48,536 nt of DNA from a virus, in the IMG/VR virus record IMGVR_UViG_3300033149_004736, positions 1 through 48,536 of that record, one strand, 5' to 3'. The notes beneath the pieces are model-generated. The model did no database searches, had not been told where the DNA came from, and worked only from the letters and a program-made list of their open reading frames with translations. The position numbers and the translations under genes were made by a program. Of this stretch, positions 7,159-16,677 are shown one piece after another; the first letter of the stretch is position 1, and each line of letters opens with the position of its first letter.

Positions 7159-7575
7159 TTAAACTATATCGAATTTTAGCTCGAAAGGCTTCAGGGCGTA
7201 TTTATTGCCGTTGGCCAGGGTGTTCACGCCCTTGTTTTCCGCTAGGTAAATTTTCCCGCTGGTCTTTCCCCTGACTGCATACCCGTAAATAGTCAGGTCT
7301 CCGGTAATATCCCATGTGATACCATCCGAACCGTTATAGGCACTGACCACCGGGTCTTCCGCCGTGGCTGCACTCCAAGTCGCCTTTGTTAAATCCTTTT
7401 TCTCTCCGCCGTTCGTGGTGATTTCGGTCAAATCCGAATCAGTCGTGTCTTTGGTAATTGTTGCGTCATTCGAGAACAAAAATATTTCTAAGTTCTCCGG
7501 GGTTGCATTGTCTTTGAGAACCGCATCCGCAAGTTCTTGCGTCCCCTCGATACACCAGCTTTTTGATACTGCCAT
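7159..7575 (-). CDS. beta-rich phage structural protein (tail/appendage associated)
   Basis: A 138-residue protein beginning MAVSKSWCIEGTQELADAVL. The second half, TWDITGDLTIYGYAVRG, then GKIYLAENKGVNTLANGN and a short beta tail, reads like a beta-sandwich structural family I recall near tail genes of many phages. It has a strong Shine-Dalgarno (AAAGGAGAG) and is the first gene after RNA element A, whose terminator-like hairpin ends about 25 nt before the ATG. Its expression may therefore be controlled by that element. Confidence 0.6.
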   Translation of the reverse strand: MAVSKSWCIEGTQELADAVLKDNATPENLEIFLFSNDATITKDTTDSDLTEITTNGGEKKDLTKATWSAATAEDPVVSAYNGSDGITWDITGDLTIYGYAVRGKTSGKIYLAENKGVNTLANGNKYALKPFELKFDIV

Positions 7576-7599
7576 TTTTCATCTCTCCTTTCGGGAAAT

Positions 7600-7703
7600 A
7601 AAAAAGCCCGACTAAACGCCGTTAAAGCGCCTAACCGGGCCTCGAAATTACCCGGCCTGTCTGCCGACAGGCAGGCTCAGCCGGGATTTCTCAGAAAACC
7701 GAG
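7600..7703 (-). ncRNA. structured leader/terminator RNA element, copy A
   Basis: Read on the minus strand. Hairpin 1 is CUCGG-UUUU-CUGAG. Hairpin 2 has stem AAAUCCCGG / CCGGGUAAUUU with the palindrome CCTGCCTGTCGGCAGACAGG as its apical part. Hairpin 3 starts with GCCCGG, forms a 14-bp stem (with G-U pairs) around loop UUUAACG and is followed by UUUUUU. The U-run ends about 25 nt before the ATG at 7575. It therefore looks like an intrinsic terminator or attenuator with a conserved upstream structure. Copies B, C and D share the design. Confidence 0.75.
7656..7675. repeat. palindromic 20-mer, copy 1
   Basis: CCTGTCTGCCGACAGGCAGG. It folds into a near-perfect hairpin (one G-U, one mismatch) and forms the apical part of the variable stem of RNA element A. 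All five full copies in the window have the same orientation on the plus strand. Confidence 0.85.
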
Positions 7704-7805
7704 TTATAAATTAGTGATTTAATTTTTTTATTTTTCCACACCCTCCATGTTGTGTAGGAAAATATCCGATAAACTTATTACCATCGTTTACCCGCCCTTC
7801 TACGG

Positions 7806-10800
7806 TCAGTCTTTTTTGGCTTCTTCTTTGAACCTTTTACTTGTTGGTGTAAATTCAAGCGCTTTCTGAGCCAATTTAGTAATTTCTTCATCTATCTGAT
7901 TTATTTTTATCCGTTTATCTTCCGAAGAAATGGTTTTTGATTTATAAATTTGTCTTTCTGTTTTCCTGAGTTTTGACATAATATCTGCTATCTGCCTGTA
8001 ATATCTGGCTGGAATAGAATAAAAATTTTTCCCCTCCCAATCATAAGATAGAAAAACTTCTGGATGCTTGTCTCGATAATTATAGAATTTTTCTCGCTCA
8101 TTATTCTTGATATATTCTTTCATCATTCTTTCATGGCCTGTGTATTCCTTAAGAGTTTCGTAAAAACGATTTACTGATTCTGATGCGGAGCCTATCGGTC
8201 GTCTGATAACAAAAGCCCTGATAACAGGTTTGTCTGCAAGCGTTTTTGTCGGTTGTGGAATATCGGGCGAAATGCCGGTTCCTCTGAGAATTTTATCCAA
8301 TTGATCCGTTGCATGTCTGCCTAATCCTGCAAAATAGCCGCTGAAAATGTTGTCAATCTTGGCGGGCGGATAATTAAAAATCTCACCGAGTTTTTTGGCG
8401 GTTTCAGAAGTATAGCCGGTATATTGAGCCTCTGGCGGCAACGCTTCTCTGCTCGCTGGAACAACCGGCCTGTCTAAGAAAAAATCATAATTTGTCCAGT
8501 TCTCAATAAGAGGCGCAAGGGCGGTTGGTATAACCCCTGGGCTTTGTGAGTATAAAATATCTTTTGCCAATTGTTTGATTACATAAGGGTCTTTATTGTC
8601 GATATATTCCAAAACCCTTTCTGGGATTGCACCAAAAAGTATTCCAAGTTCAAAGGGTCTCGGAATTCTGTAAATTCCATATTTAGCCATATTTATAAGT
8701 GATAATTGTTCTTTTTTCTCTTTCTCTGAAAGTTTGTTCCAATTTGGTTCATCTTTTGTAAAAATTATCCAAAACAAATCTTTCTGCCATTGTGGAATCT
8801 CTTTATATCTCGGGTCGTCTCTATTTATCAAATAAAGAACAATTGAAGGCAAAGTAATTCCAACCATCGCCTTAAAGGTTGTAACTGTCGGCCTGTTCTT
8901 AAACTCGGCAATCATCTTCTCCCACCCCAAAGCCCATGCCTTCCAGAAAGGAATTATCCTGTTGAGAGTTCTTCCGGTTGCACCGCCTTTGGCAAAATCA
9001 AGCGTTATGTCTCTGGCCGCAAAAGCGGCTTCTATCGGACTCTTGCCTCTTGCAAGTGCTTTCTTGGCCTCTGGCAACCGGTTTATCTTTTCGCTTACCT
9101 CTGATACGATTCTCAACACCTCAAGCGGGCTTTTAATATAATTTGTAACTCCTTTGCCTTTAACAATTTCATCAAAACTTTTCTGCAAATATTCTCTGTC
9201 CATTGAAACAAGCATTGAATGTTCACCGCCGGCCATTCGCCAGAGCCAATAGTCTTTATCTTTTTTAACCAGAGAGAATATGCCGCGAATATTATCTACA
9301 ACCGGAACAAAGCCGTATTTTGAGTAAACGAAAGCAGTCATTACATCTCTAAGCGGATTTCTCACAGCAAATTCAGGAGTCAAAATTGCACCCGCTCTTA
9401 ACCATCGTGTTGGCATAGAAAGAATTTTAACCAGCAATCCCATTTCCTCTCTGTCAGTCGCCATAAGTGCTTTATAGAGTTTCGGATCAACCTGAAAAAA
9501 CTTCTTCTTACCGTTCATCAGAACGGAAATAACATTATCCTGCGGCAGAAACAGAGACGGTCTGAAAATATCAATTACAGAAGGCAAATCGCCCGGCTTT
9601 ATTCCTGCATCAGAAAGAATTTTGGCTGGTATGGCCTGTTCTAAATCAACCGTTGCCACCTTTGCCATTGGTGTGGGGATTTCTTCAAAGAGTTTTGTAA
9701 GCTCCTTGTCTTTTGCGGCCAAATTAGCCATCATTACGGCCACCTGGTTTCTATCACCTGCATTTATAATCAGATATGTGTTTTTAACTATGCTTTCCAA
9801 TGGATTCACTATTTCCCGCTCGGAGCCTTTGATTCTTTTAAGTTGACTTCCAAGAGCGGCGTATCTCTTGCCGAAATATCCCTTGCTTTGAAGTTCCTCA
9901 AAAACCCGATAAAAAGGTGCATAATTCCTGTTGAGTTTTTTTATTTTAGACAGAGTTTCGCTATCGTACAATCCGCATTGATAGCCATATTCCAGAACAG
10001 CATCCTGAAATTTATAAAGTTCTTGGGCGGCATTAAAAAAATCAGGATGCTTGGCTTCTAATTCTTTTAACGCAGCCCTGGCATCCTTTACATCTATGCC
10101 CGTATTTATATTTCTTTTATCGAGCTCAATTATTCTTCTGGCAGTCAAATAAATATTAAAATCTTCAAGCGCTTTCTCCCTTTCTATTGGCCGCATAATC
10201 TGCTTGAAACTTTTGCCTTTAAAAACAGGGATTATTTTACTACCCTTCTTTTCCCAGAATTTTTTATTGAAAGTGCCCTTTTCCAGAAATACATTCGCTT
10301 TTGAAACCCATCCCTTTAAAACCCTGGCTAGAACATAAGGATTTTCCTCGCCGGCAACTTCAACTTTTCTCTCTTTGGCAAGGTCAACAAACCGTTTTAG
10401 CGGATAAAGATCATCAAGCGTAGTTTCGTATAAATCTTCAATTGTGCCAAGAGCTTTTTCTTTTATTCCGATTTTATCTTTTTGCATTGAAATATGGCTT
10501 AGTATCTTTGCAGTGGAAGGCATTTTAAGCCAACGGCTATAGTCCTTACGTGCAGTAAGTAAAACATCTTCTATCTCAGGATATTTTTTAATCGTCTTTT
10601 TAAAATATTTATAAAATCCAGGTGCGGTTCTTTGAGCTTTAACCGGCTCTGTTATATAAAATCTCAAAAATTCCGAAAAAGCTTCTTTGTGTTTTGGAGT
10701 GCCTGGTTTTATATCATATTCCTTCAATAAAGGATTCAGTTTTTTATTGCTTATCTTTGAAGCGAAAACATCTGGAATTATCTCGTCCAGATAATGTCCG

Positions 10801-13800
10801 ATTTCATGAGATATGGTCTGTATGCTTCCGGCTTTAATTCTGATAATTTCCTTGCCGGTTTTATAAATTCCTAATTTTTTACCCCTGAATTTGCCCCTTC
10901 TTATCGGTACATTGAGTCTTTCGGAAATGTTTCTGGCGATTTCTTCACGGCGAATGATTTTATCTGTTTCAAGCTGAAAATCTTCACTTTTCGGTTGCTT
11001 TAAATTCTTAAAATTGGCAGCAAGAATCTTTGGCCTTTTCCTGACTCTTTCAACTTCAAACCTTTCCTCCCGCTCCCGCTCGTATTCGTCAAGCTCTTCC
11101 TCTACCGTTTTAACTCTGGCCTTCTTTCTCTCTTTGCCATAAAGCGTCTCGGCAAGCTCCATAGCGTATTTATCAACCTCTGTATTCCCCGGATACCGCT
11201 CCCTGACTGCCTTTATCGAGCCTAAATCTTTAACATGCCTGCCGATAATTGCCATCTTCTCTGCCGTGAGTTCTTCGGGCTTTTCTTTTCCCCATGTCCA
11301 AGTTCTTTCAAATCTATGTTTATTCTCAGCCCACCATTCAGCAGCATCTTTTTCAGACAGAATATTTTTATTAAAGCGGATTGCTTGTACTTCTACTTTG
11401 CCAGATTCTTTATGCTTCGCCATTACATAAGAAACGCCTTCGGTCGAAGATTTGCGCCTGAAATAAGTGCCCTTTTCAAATTCAGCGGGGTCTTTAAGCC
11501 TCCAACGGCCTTCATTTTTTGTACTATTGGGGTCAAATTTAAATTCTTCGACTTCGAACTTTTCCTCAGCCGGAGGTTTTTCTTTTGGCCGCATCTCTTC
11601 TTTTCGTTTGGCCGCCTCTGGAATGGACTTCTTCTCAATCAGACCTTTTGCCCAATTAATTTTTTCTTTTGCCGTGAACTGTCTAGGTGGTTCAGGTACA
11701 CTAAAAGCAGTTTTGCCGTCATAATACCAATAATTTTCTCCTTGTTTATATATTCCCTCATTATCTATAACAGCCTCAGCATAAGCGGGTTGAGTGGGAT
11801 CAAACTCAATTTCGGCTTTTACTTTTGGCCTTTTTTCAACTGGAGCTTCTTTTTCTTCAACCTTCTGTTTCTTCTCTTTAACTTCGGCTCTGGCTTTAAT
11901 TTCTTTCTTTTCTACGCCTTTTAAAAACGCTTTAAGACGAGTTCTTACACCATTAAAATCTTTATCGGTTTTTAATTCTGGTTGATTGTAATATTCAAGA
12001 CGTTCTTTGGCGGCATTGACAATTTGTTCATTGTGAGAATATTTACTAGCGGCCTCTTCGCCTATTTCTTTTCCACCACGTTTGGTAATTAATTCTTCCC
12101 TAACAATACTCTTAGCCCTTGCCTCATCTAATGCTTTTTTCTCGATTTCAGGTTTTGCTTCAACCTCTTCTGGCTCCGCCTTTCCGGTTAATTCTGCATA
12201 ACCGCGTTGCACAATCTTAGGCATATCCTTAAGCTTGCCCGAAACCTTCTCTTCATAACCTATTGGCGCAACGACACCGACCACTTCTTTTCCTTTCTTG
12301 AAAAATAACGTGCCGAAACTTACCTGCTCGCCTTTAGCTCTGGTTGGCACTACGAAAATCTTTGCGGCGGGATGTTCTGTTAATATGACATCAATATAAT
12401 GAGCATTGTAAAGAAAATGCTTTCCGTCTTCAGAAACAACATGAGCGCGTGGAATAATATTTTTATATCTTCCTTCAGCAACATCTTCAACGGTGAGATC
12501 ATCAACATGGAAAGTCTCTGCAACAATCCTGGCCGGCACGGCTTTCTTAATACCGGCTCGTAATTCTTTTGCAGATTTTTCTAAAACTTCAGTAACTTTC
12601 TCAAAACCAAACTTGGATTCAGGTTTTGATTTTGTTTTAACCATGTAATGACCCTGAGAATAATATCCATTGACATAATATTGTCTCTGGCTCTCGTGTT
12701 TTGCAGTTATAATTTTCTGTTTTCTCGGCCTGAATGGATTGTAGTATTCAACGTCGGTCATGCGCTTACCCATCGGACTGGGAACTTTGACGGGCTTTTT
12801 CCCCGGTTCGGTTATTTTCCACTTAACGGTAGGAAATCTTCGGGCAACCTTTTTGAATTGTTCAAGGCTCTGTTTTGTATTCAGGACTGTAAACTTACCA
12901 TCGCCGGGAACCTCGATGGTTACAGTGCCGTATTTCTTTTTTAATTTTTGATATATTTCTTGTGCGCCTGGACTATCCCCGACAAGCTGGCTTAGTGTTG
13001 GTTTTTCACCCCAGGGAATTTCCTCATGCTTAGCCGCCTTAATCGCAGTATCGATCTCTTTAATCAGGTATTGTTTCTGCTCCTTGAGAGAAAGCTTCTC
13101 TCCTTCCGCCTCTGGCACTTCGACAGTCTTTTCCTTGCCCTTGCCGGTTATCTCGACCTTGAGCTTTTCTTTAATTTTGGGTGCCTCTGACGGCTTCTCG
13201 GCAGGTTTTTCTTTCGCAAGTTCAGGATATTCCGCAAGAACTTCGGCGGGTACGGGCTTGCCAGAGGCAAGAGCCTTTTCAATGCTTTTCTTATGTGCCT
13301 TTAAAGCTAAATCATCAAAATTGGCTTCGGTAAAATCATCATTCCAAGCAGGGATTCCAGCATCTCCTTCACGTCTCGAAATCCAAAATTTCTTAACGTT
13401 TGCAATGTGTTTTTGTACAGGTATGCTCCAAATTGGTTCTTTATATATCTTATAAAGAGTTCGGGGATCTGTGCCTTCTGTAATAAATTTTTGTTCTTTT
13501 AACCAAGCCTTTTTATTTTGCTCCTTTATTCTTTTTTGAGCTTTCATCCCTTTCTCAATTTTAGCTTTGGTTTGTTCGGTTGCTTTTCTGACACTTTTAG
13601 GATGGGCGCCCCGAATTAATCGACCCTCAATCAGATTGCCAGCAGAATCAATCGGACGAATATCAATACGCTGAAAACCTTCATCAATATCACCGGCACG
13701 ATAGCCTTCAATCTTACCTATGCCCGTCCATTCGCCGCTGGCTTCTCGATATTCAACCACGTCTCCGATCTCGTATGGTTTCTCCTTCATACCTTCAATT

Positions 13801-15848
13801 TTCTCTTCTGGCGTGATTTCCTCTTTTACAACAGGCGGTTTTTGGGCTAGATATGGACGAAAATCAACAATTTCTTTGAAACCTCTTTTGTCTGTTGAAA
13901 TAATCCCATCATAACCTTGAGCCAAAAGGTCTTTTGTCATTCTCTCGGCATTTTTTATTCGCGTTGCTTCATCAACTCCATGTCCCAATGTATTATACTT
14001 CTCAGCTAAATCATAAGCCTCTTCTTCGGTTAACTGTAAAGGATTTTTCAGTTCGAGTTTTATAGTTTCTATTTTTTTGTCAATGCCGTAAGCTCTCGCC
14101 ATTGACTTGTTTGTTGTATAATATATACCTCGACCAAAATCACCTGGATCAGAGGCATATTCTTTTCCAGGTAACTTCGGACGGACTCCACGATAAACCG
14201 TCATTTTGACTGATTTCGGTTTTTTAACTTTCTCTTCTTTGGGTGGGGTAACTATCGGCTCAACTGGTTTCTCTGTTTTCGCAGTTTCTATTTCGACTTT
14301 TTTGATTCCCGGTACGGCCTCTACAGGCTTTTCTGCTTTCGCTTTTTCCGGCGGTCTAGCAAGCGGTTTTTCAAGTAATCCCGCCGGTGGTGTGCGGTAA
14401 ATCCGTTCTCCCGTCACAATGCTGACAACCGGCTCCGAAGGCCCGCGCCCGAAAACACTTTTCAGCCTTGACCAGTACGGCTTGTCAACAATCTTGGTTA
14501 TCTTCTCTGCCGAAATTTCAATTTCCAGACCCCGCTTGACAGCCGCTCTGTACTGGCTGCCTTTGAGATTCAGCGATTTAATCAAATCAAGTTCTTCCGG
14601 GCTGATTTCCTTGCCTGTACGAAAAACGGAAGCAACTCTGTCGGCTGGAATTTGTATTTTCCTGGGAGCTTTAAATTCGGTGAAAATATCTTTGGTAAGC
14701 TTTTCAGCCACCCGCGGAGCCATCTTATAAACTCCGTGTGCGGCAAGACCGGCAACGATAAATTCCGCTATGTCCAGAAGTTCTCTTGTCAGCTGACTGC
14801 TTTCTTCCGGCGCAAGATTGGAAAGCCCCTTGCTCGCAAGAAGCTGAAAATCCTCGTCTTTAATCAAGCTGACCGCTCCGTTTATCACTTCGGATACACC
14901 GACAAACGTGGCAAGTCCAAGAAGCGTTCTCGCTGCGTTTGCTGAAAGCCCCATTGCGATATATGGAGCAATGCCCAGCTCAATAAGCTCTAAGGTGGTC
15001 GGACTCTGGCGTTTTAATGTTTCATTCATCAGCTCGGGGTAGTTTTCTCGTACCACGCTGACAGGCAGGTCTGTTTGTTTGGCAATAGCTTGGATATTCT
15101 GAGCCTGTGCGATTTGCTCTGTCCTGGCTGCTTTAAAAGGCGTAATCTGTTCAAGAATCCGCTGACTGAGAGTTTTTTCCGGCGCTTCTGAAATTTGCGC
15201 CTCAGGTCTTTTTTCTTTCACTTTGGCAAGCCCGGCCTCTGCCTTTTCCCTTCCTTCGCCTATCCATTTATTGTAAGCATCAATTCCCGCTTGCAGATAA
15301 AAATTGTATATATCTTCATCCGACATCCGAGCGGCCTGCTCTGGAAATCTCTGTTTAAATTCTTCAGAAGCTTTTCTGGCGACCTCTTGAACAGGAACAA
15401 GATCATACTCTGCCTGTTTTTCAGGAATTGGTTCGATTTTCTTTTCTTTCGGAATGGTTTCTTTCGGAACGGCCTGTTCTACAAATGTGGATACCGCCGG
15501 CTCTTCTAACTGTTTTTTCTCTAGTATCTGACGTACATAAGAGCCTTCCACGCTGCGCGGCGGTTCTTTAAATATCGAAATGGCGGGGGAGGGTTTCGGC
15601 TCAACCGGTACGGTTTCCGGCGTTGCCATTTCTTCGGTAAAATACCTTAGTGTATCTGGAGCAGGCTGCGTCTGCGCTTCTGCGGGCAGGCCCTGTCTGC
15701 CGACAGGCAGGCCCGTTTCCATTTCAAGTTCTTCAGGCACAATCTTAGGGCCGTGTTCAGGAGGAATGCCTTTTAAGAAATCCAGATCCCTGTCGATTAA
15801 ATCAAGGTCGATCAGATCAGGCTCTTTTTTATTTACCAGTTTCAACAT
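7806..15848 (-). CDS. giant polyvalent protein (ADP-ribosyltransferase-like, zincin and LPD38-like domains)
   Basis: A single 2680-residue frame; ATG after GAGAGG, overlapping the upstream gene by 20 bases. Layout: a Pro/Glu-rich start with LPVGRQ at 47-52; a hydrophobic helical part about 285-380; an ADP-ribosyltransferase-like domain at 549-666 (MTVYRG, GRGIYYTTN, GYDGIIS, EIVDF); an SH3-like patch (about 690-760); several Lys/Glu-rich linkers and small domains; a zincin domain with HEIGH at 1681-1685 and a likely third ligand Glu1722 in KEAFSEFL; then a long helical half with RNPLRDVMTAF at about 2163 and FAKGGATGRTLNRIIPFWKAW, resembling large polyvalent protein domain 38. Such proteins are thought to be packaged and injected with DNA to counter host defences (family knowledge). 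Neighbouring ejection-type genes support that. Confidence 0.85.
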   Translation of the reverse strand: MLKLVNKKEPDLIDLDLIDRDLDFLKGIPPEHGPKIVPEELEMETGLPVGRQGLPAEAQTQPAPDTLRYFTEEMATPETVPVEPKPSPAISIFKEPPRSVEGSYVRQILEKKQLEEPAVSTFVEQAVPKETIPKEKKIEPIPEKQAEYDLVPVQEVARKASEEFKQRFPEQAARMSDEDIYNFYLQAGIDAYNKWIGEGREKAEAGLAKVKEKRPEAQISEAPEKTLSQRILEQITPFKAARTEQIAQAQNIQAIAKQTDLPVSVVRENYPELMNETLKRQSPTTLELIELGIAPYIAMGLSANAARTLLGLATFVGVSEVINGAVSLIKDEDFQLLASKGLSNLAPEESSQLTRELLDIAEFIVAGLAAHGVYKMAPRVAEKLTKDIFTEFKAPRKIQIPADRVASVFRTGKEISPEELDLIKSLNLKGSQYRAAVKRGLEIEISAEKITKIVDKPYWSRLKSVFGRGPSEPVVSIVTGERIYRTPPAGLLEKPLARPPEKAKAEKPVEAVPGIKKVEIETAKTEKPVEPIVTPPKEEKVKKPKSVKMTVYRGVRPKLPGKEYASDPGDFGRGIYYTTNKSMARAYGIDKKIETIKLELKNPLQLTEEEAYDLAEKYNTLGHGVDEATRIKNAERMTKDLLAQGYDGIISTDKRGFKEIVDFRPYLAQKPPVVKEEITPEEKIEGMKEKPYEIGDVVEYREASGEWTGIGKIEGYRAGDIDEGFQRIDIRPIDSAGNLIEGRLIRGAHPKSVRKATEQTKAKIEKGMKAQKRIKEQNKKAWLKEQKFITEGTDPRTLYKIYKEPIWSIPVQKHIANVKKFWISRREGDAGIPAWNDDFTEANFDDLALKAHKKSIEKALASGKPVPAEVLAEYPELAKEKPAEKPSEAPKIKEKLKVEITGKGKEKTVEVPEAEGEKLSLKEQKQYLIKEIDTAIKAAKHEEIPWGEKPTLSQLVGDSPGAQEIYQKLKKKYGTVTIEVPGDGKFTVLNTKQSLEQFKKVARRFPTVKWKITEPGKKPVKVPSPMGKRMTDVEYYNPFRPRKQKIITAKHESQRQYYVNGYYSQGHYMVKTKSKPESKFGFEKVTEVLEKSAKELRAGIKKAVPARIVAETFHVDDLTVEDVAEGRYKNIIPRAHVVSEDGKHFLYNAHYIDVILTEHPAAKIFVVPTRAKGEQVSFGTLFFKKGKEVVGVVAPIGYEEKVSGKLKDMPKIVQRGYAELTGKAEPEEVEAKPEIEKKALDEARAKSIVREELITKRGGKEIGEEAASKYSHNEQIVNAAKERLEYYNQPELKTDKDFNGVRTRLKAFLKGVEKKEIKARAEVKEKKQKVEEKEAPVEKRPKVKAEIEFDPTQPAYAEAVIDNEGIYKQGENYWYYDGKTAFSVPEPPRQFTAKEKINWAKGLIEKKSIPEAAKRKEEMRPKEKPPAEEKFEVEEFKFDPNSTKNEGRWRLKDPAEFEKGTYFRRKSSTEGVSYVMAKHKESGKVEVQAIRFNKNILSEKDAAEWWAENKHRFERTWTWGKEKPEELTAEKMAIIGRHVKDLGSIKAVRERYPGNTEVDKYAMELAETLYGKERKKARVKTVEEELDEYEREREERFEVERVRKRPKILAANFKNLKQPKSEDFQLETDKIIRREEIARNISERLNVPIRRGKFRGKKLGIYKTGKEIIRIKAGSIQTISHEIGHYLDEIIPDVFASKISNKKLNPLLKEYDIKPGTPKHKEAFSEFLRFYITEPVKAQRTAPGFYKYFKKTIKKYPEIEDVLLTARKDYSRWLKMPSTAKILSHISMQKDKIGIKEKALGTIEDLYETTLDDLYPLKRFVDLAKERKVEVAGEENPYVLARVLKGWVSKANVFLEKGTFNKKFWEKKGSKIIPVFKGKSFKQIMRPIEREKALEDFNIYLTARRIIELDKRNINTGIDVKDARAALKELEAKHPDFFNAAQELYKFQDAVLEYGYQCGLYDSETLSKIKKLNRNYAPFYRVFEELQSKGYFGKRYAALGSQLKRIKGSEREIVNPLESIVKNTYLIINAGDRNQVAVMMANLAAKDKELTKLFEEIPTPMAKVATVDLEQAIPAKILSDAGIKPGDLPSVIDIFRPSLFLPQDNVISVLMNGKKKFFQVDPKLYKALMATDREEMGLLVKILSMPTRWLRAGAILTPEFAVRNPLRDVMTAFVYSKYGFVPVVDNIRGIFSLVKKDKDYWLWRMAGGEHSMLVSMDREYLQKSFDEIVKGKGVTNYIKSPLEVLRIVSEVSEKINRLPEAKKALARGKSPIEAAFAARDITLDFAKGGATGRTLNRIIPFWKAWALGWEKMIAEFKNRPTVTTFKAMVGITLPSIVLYLINRDDPRYKEIPQWQKDLFWIIFTKDEPNWNKLSEKEKKEQLSLINMAKYGIYRIPRPFELGILFGAIPERVLEYIDNKDPYVIKQLAKDILYSQSPGVIPTALAPLIENWTNYDFFLDRPVVPASREALPPEAQYTGYTSETAKKLGEIFNYPPAKIDNIFSGYFAGLGRHATDQLDKILRGTGISPDIPQPTKTLADKPVIRAFVIRRPIGSASESVNRFYETLKEYTGHERMMKEYIKNNEREKFYNYRDKHPEVFLSYDWEGKNFYSIPARYYRQIADIMSKLRKTERQIYKSKTISSEDKRIKINQIDEEITKLAQKALEFTPTSKRFKEEAKKD
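15692..15711. repeat. palindromic 20-mer, copy 2 (in frame in the giant gene)
   Basis: CCTGTCTGCCGACAGGCAGG, read on the coding strand as Leu-Pro-Val-Gly-Arg-Gln (residues 47-52 of the giant protein), flanked by GLP on the far side. It lies in the poorly structured N-terminal region. Confidence 0.85.
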
Positions 15849-16677
15849 AGTAAATGCCTCTCAGCGTTTCTAAATCATATCCGTATTTTCTTTGAATGTT
15901 CAGGCTGGCTTCCCTTTCATTCATTCCCCGTTTCCTGAGTTCCTGATATTCCTTCAAGGCCTGCCGTGCAATCGGAAAACTGGCTACAAGCTCATTCATG
16001 TCGCTGTCGGAAGAAAACTTTTCAAGCGCTCTTTTGGTAATGGCCGCAGAATCACCATAGGTTTTCAAGGTTTTTTCAAGATTTCTATAAGCAGGGCTTT
16101 CCTTTTCAATCAGCGGCTTTTTTCCTGCCGTCAGAACGCCCATTAAATATTTATCCCTTTTCTCGCCTTCAGGCATTAGGAGGGCGTTAAGCGTCTCCTC
16201 TATTGTAACCGGCACTGTGGCTTCCATCTGCTTTCTTGTCCTAGCTATCTTCTCAGCGTAACGGCCACCAGCGGCAAGTATGCTCTCCCGCTCAGGCTTT
16301 TTTTCAGTTCCGGCTCTTGGAATAAAACCCGCTCTTACCCTGAAAACTTTTTCCCTTTCTTCGGGAGACAGCCTCTTAATCCATTCATCATAAAGGGATG
16401 TTGTTTTCGCTGAGGCCCGGGGAAGAAAACCCGCTTTTATCGAATCCGCCTTTGATCTGGCTTCGGGCAGCAGTCTCATTAAAAGTCTTTCATATTCACT
16501 TGGGGCAGAAGCCCGGGGTAAAAGACCAGCCGCTATTGAGTCAGATTTAGAAGCAACGCCAGCCCTCAATCTTCCTTCCACTGTAGGCGGCAAGTAGCCG
16601 GGAATATCCTTACCGAAAAGAAGCCTGTAAAGCATGTTTTGTTTCGGAGTAAATACGCCTGTGATTTTATCGGCCAT
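15829..16677 (-). CDS. putative internal virion/ejection protein with 33-residue repeats
   Basis: A 282-residue basic helical protein. The N-terminal 125 residues contain at least three copies of a 33-residue unit ending in SDSIAAGLLPRAS (about 46-57), ADSIKAGFLPRAS (about 77-89) and FRVRAGFIPRAG (about 112-123). The C-terminal half is helical (SSDSDMNELVASFPIARQAL, MNEREASLNIQRKYGYD). It starts with TAATG overlap on the preceding gene and overlaps the giant gene downstream. Position between an ejection-type protein and the giant polyvalent protein suggests an internal virion protein; family unknown. Confidence 0.55.
   Translation of the reverse strand: MADKITGVFTPKQNMLYRLLFGKDIPGYLPPTVEGRLRAGVASKSDSIAAGLLPRASAPSEYERLLMRLLPEARSKADSIKAGFLPRASAKTTSLYDEWIKRLSPEEREKVFRVRAGFIPRAGTEKKPERESILAAGGRYAEKIARTRKQMEATVPVTIEETLNALLMPEGEKRDKYLMGVLTAGKKPLIEKESPAYRNLEKTLKTYGDSAAITKRALEKFSSDSDMNELVASFPIARQALKEYQELRKRGMNEREASLNIQRKYGYDLETLRGIYYVETGK

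Noticed and set aside
11235-11924. Plus-strand 229-codon ORF
   Set aside because: Antisense to the Lys/Glu-rich part of the giant gene; the Phe-rich composition (complement of GAA/AAA codons) explains its openness.
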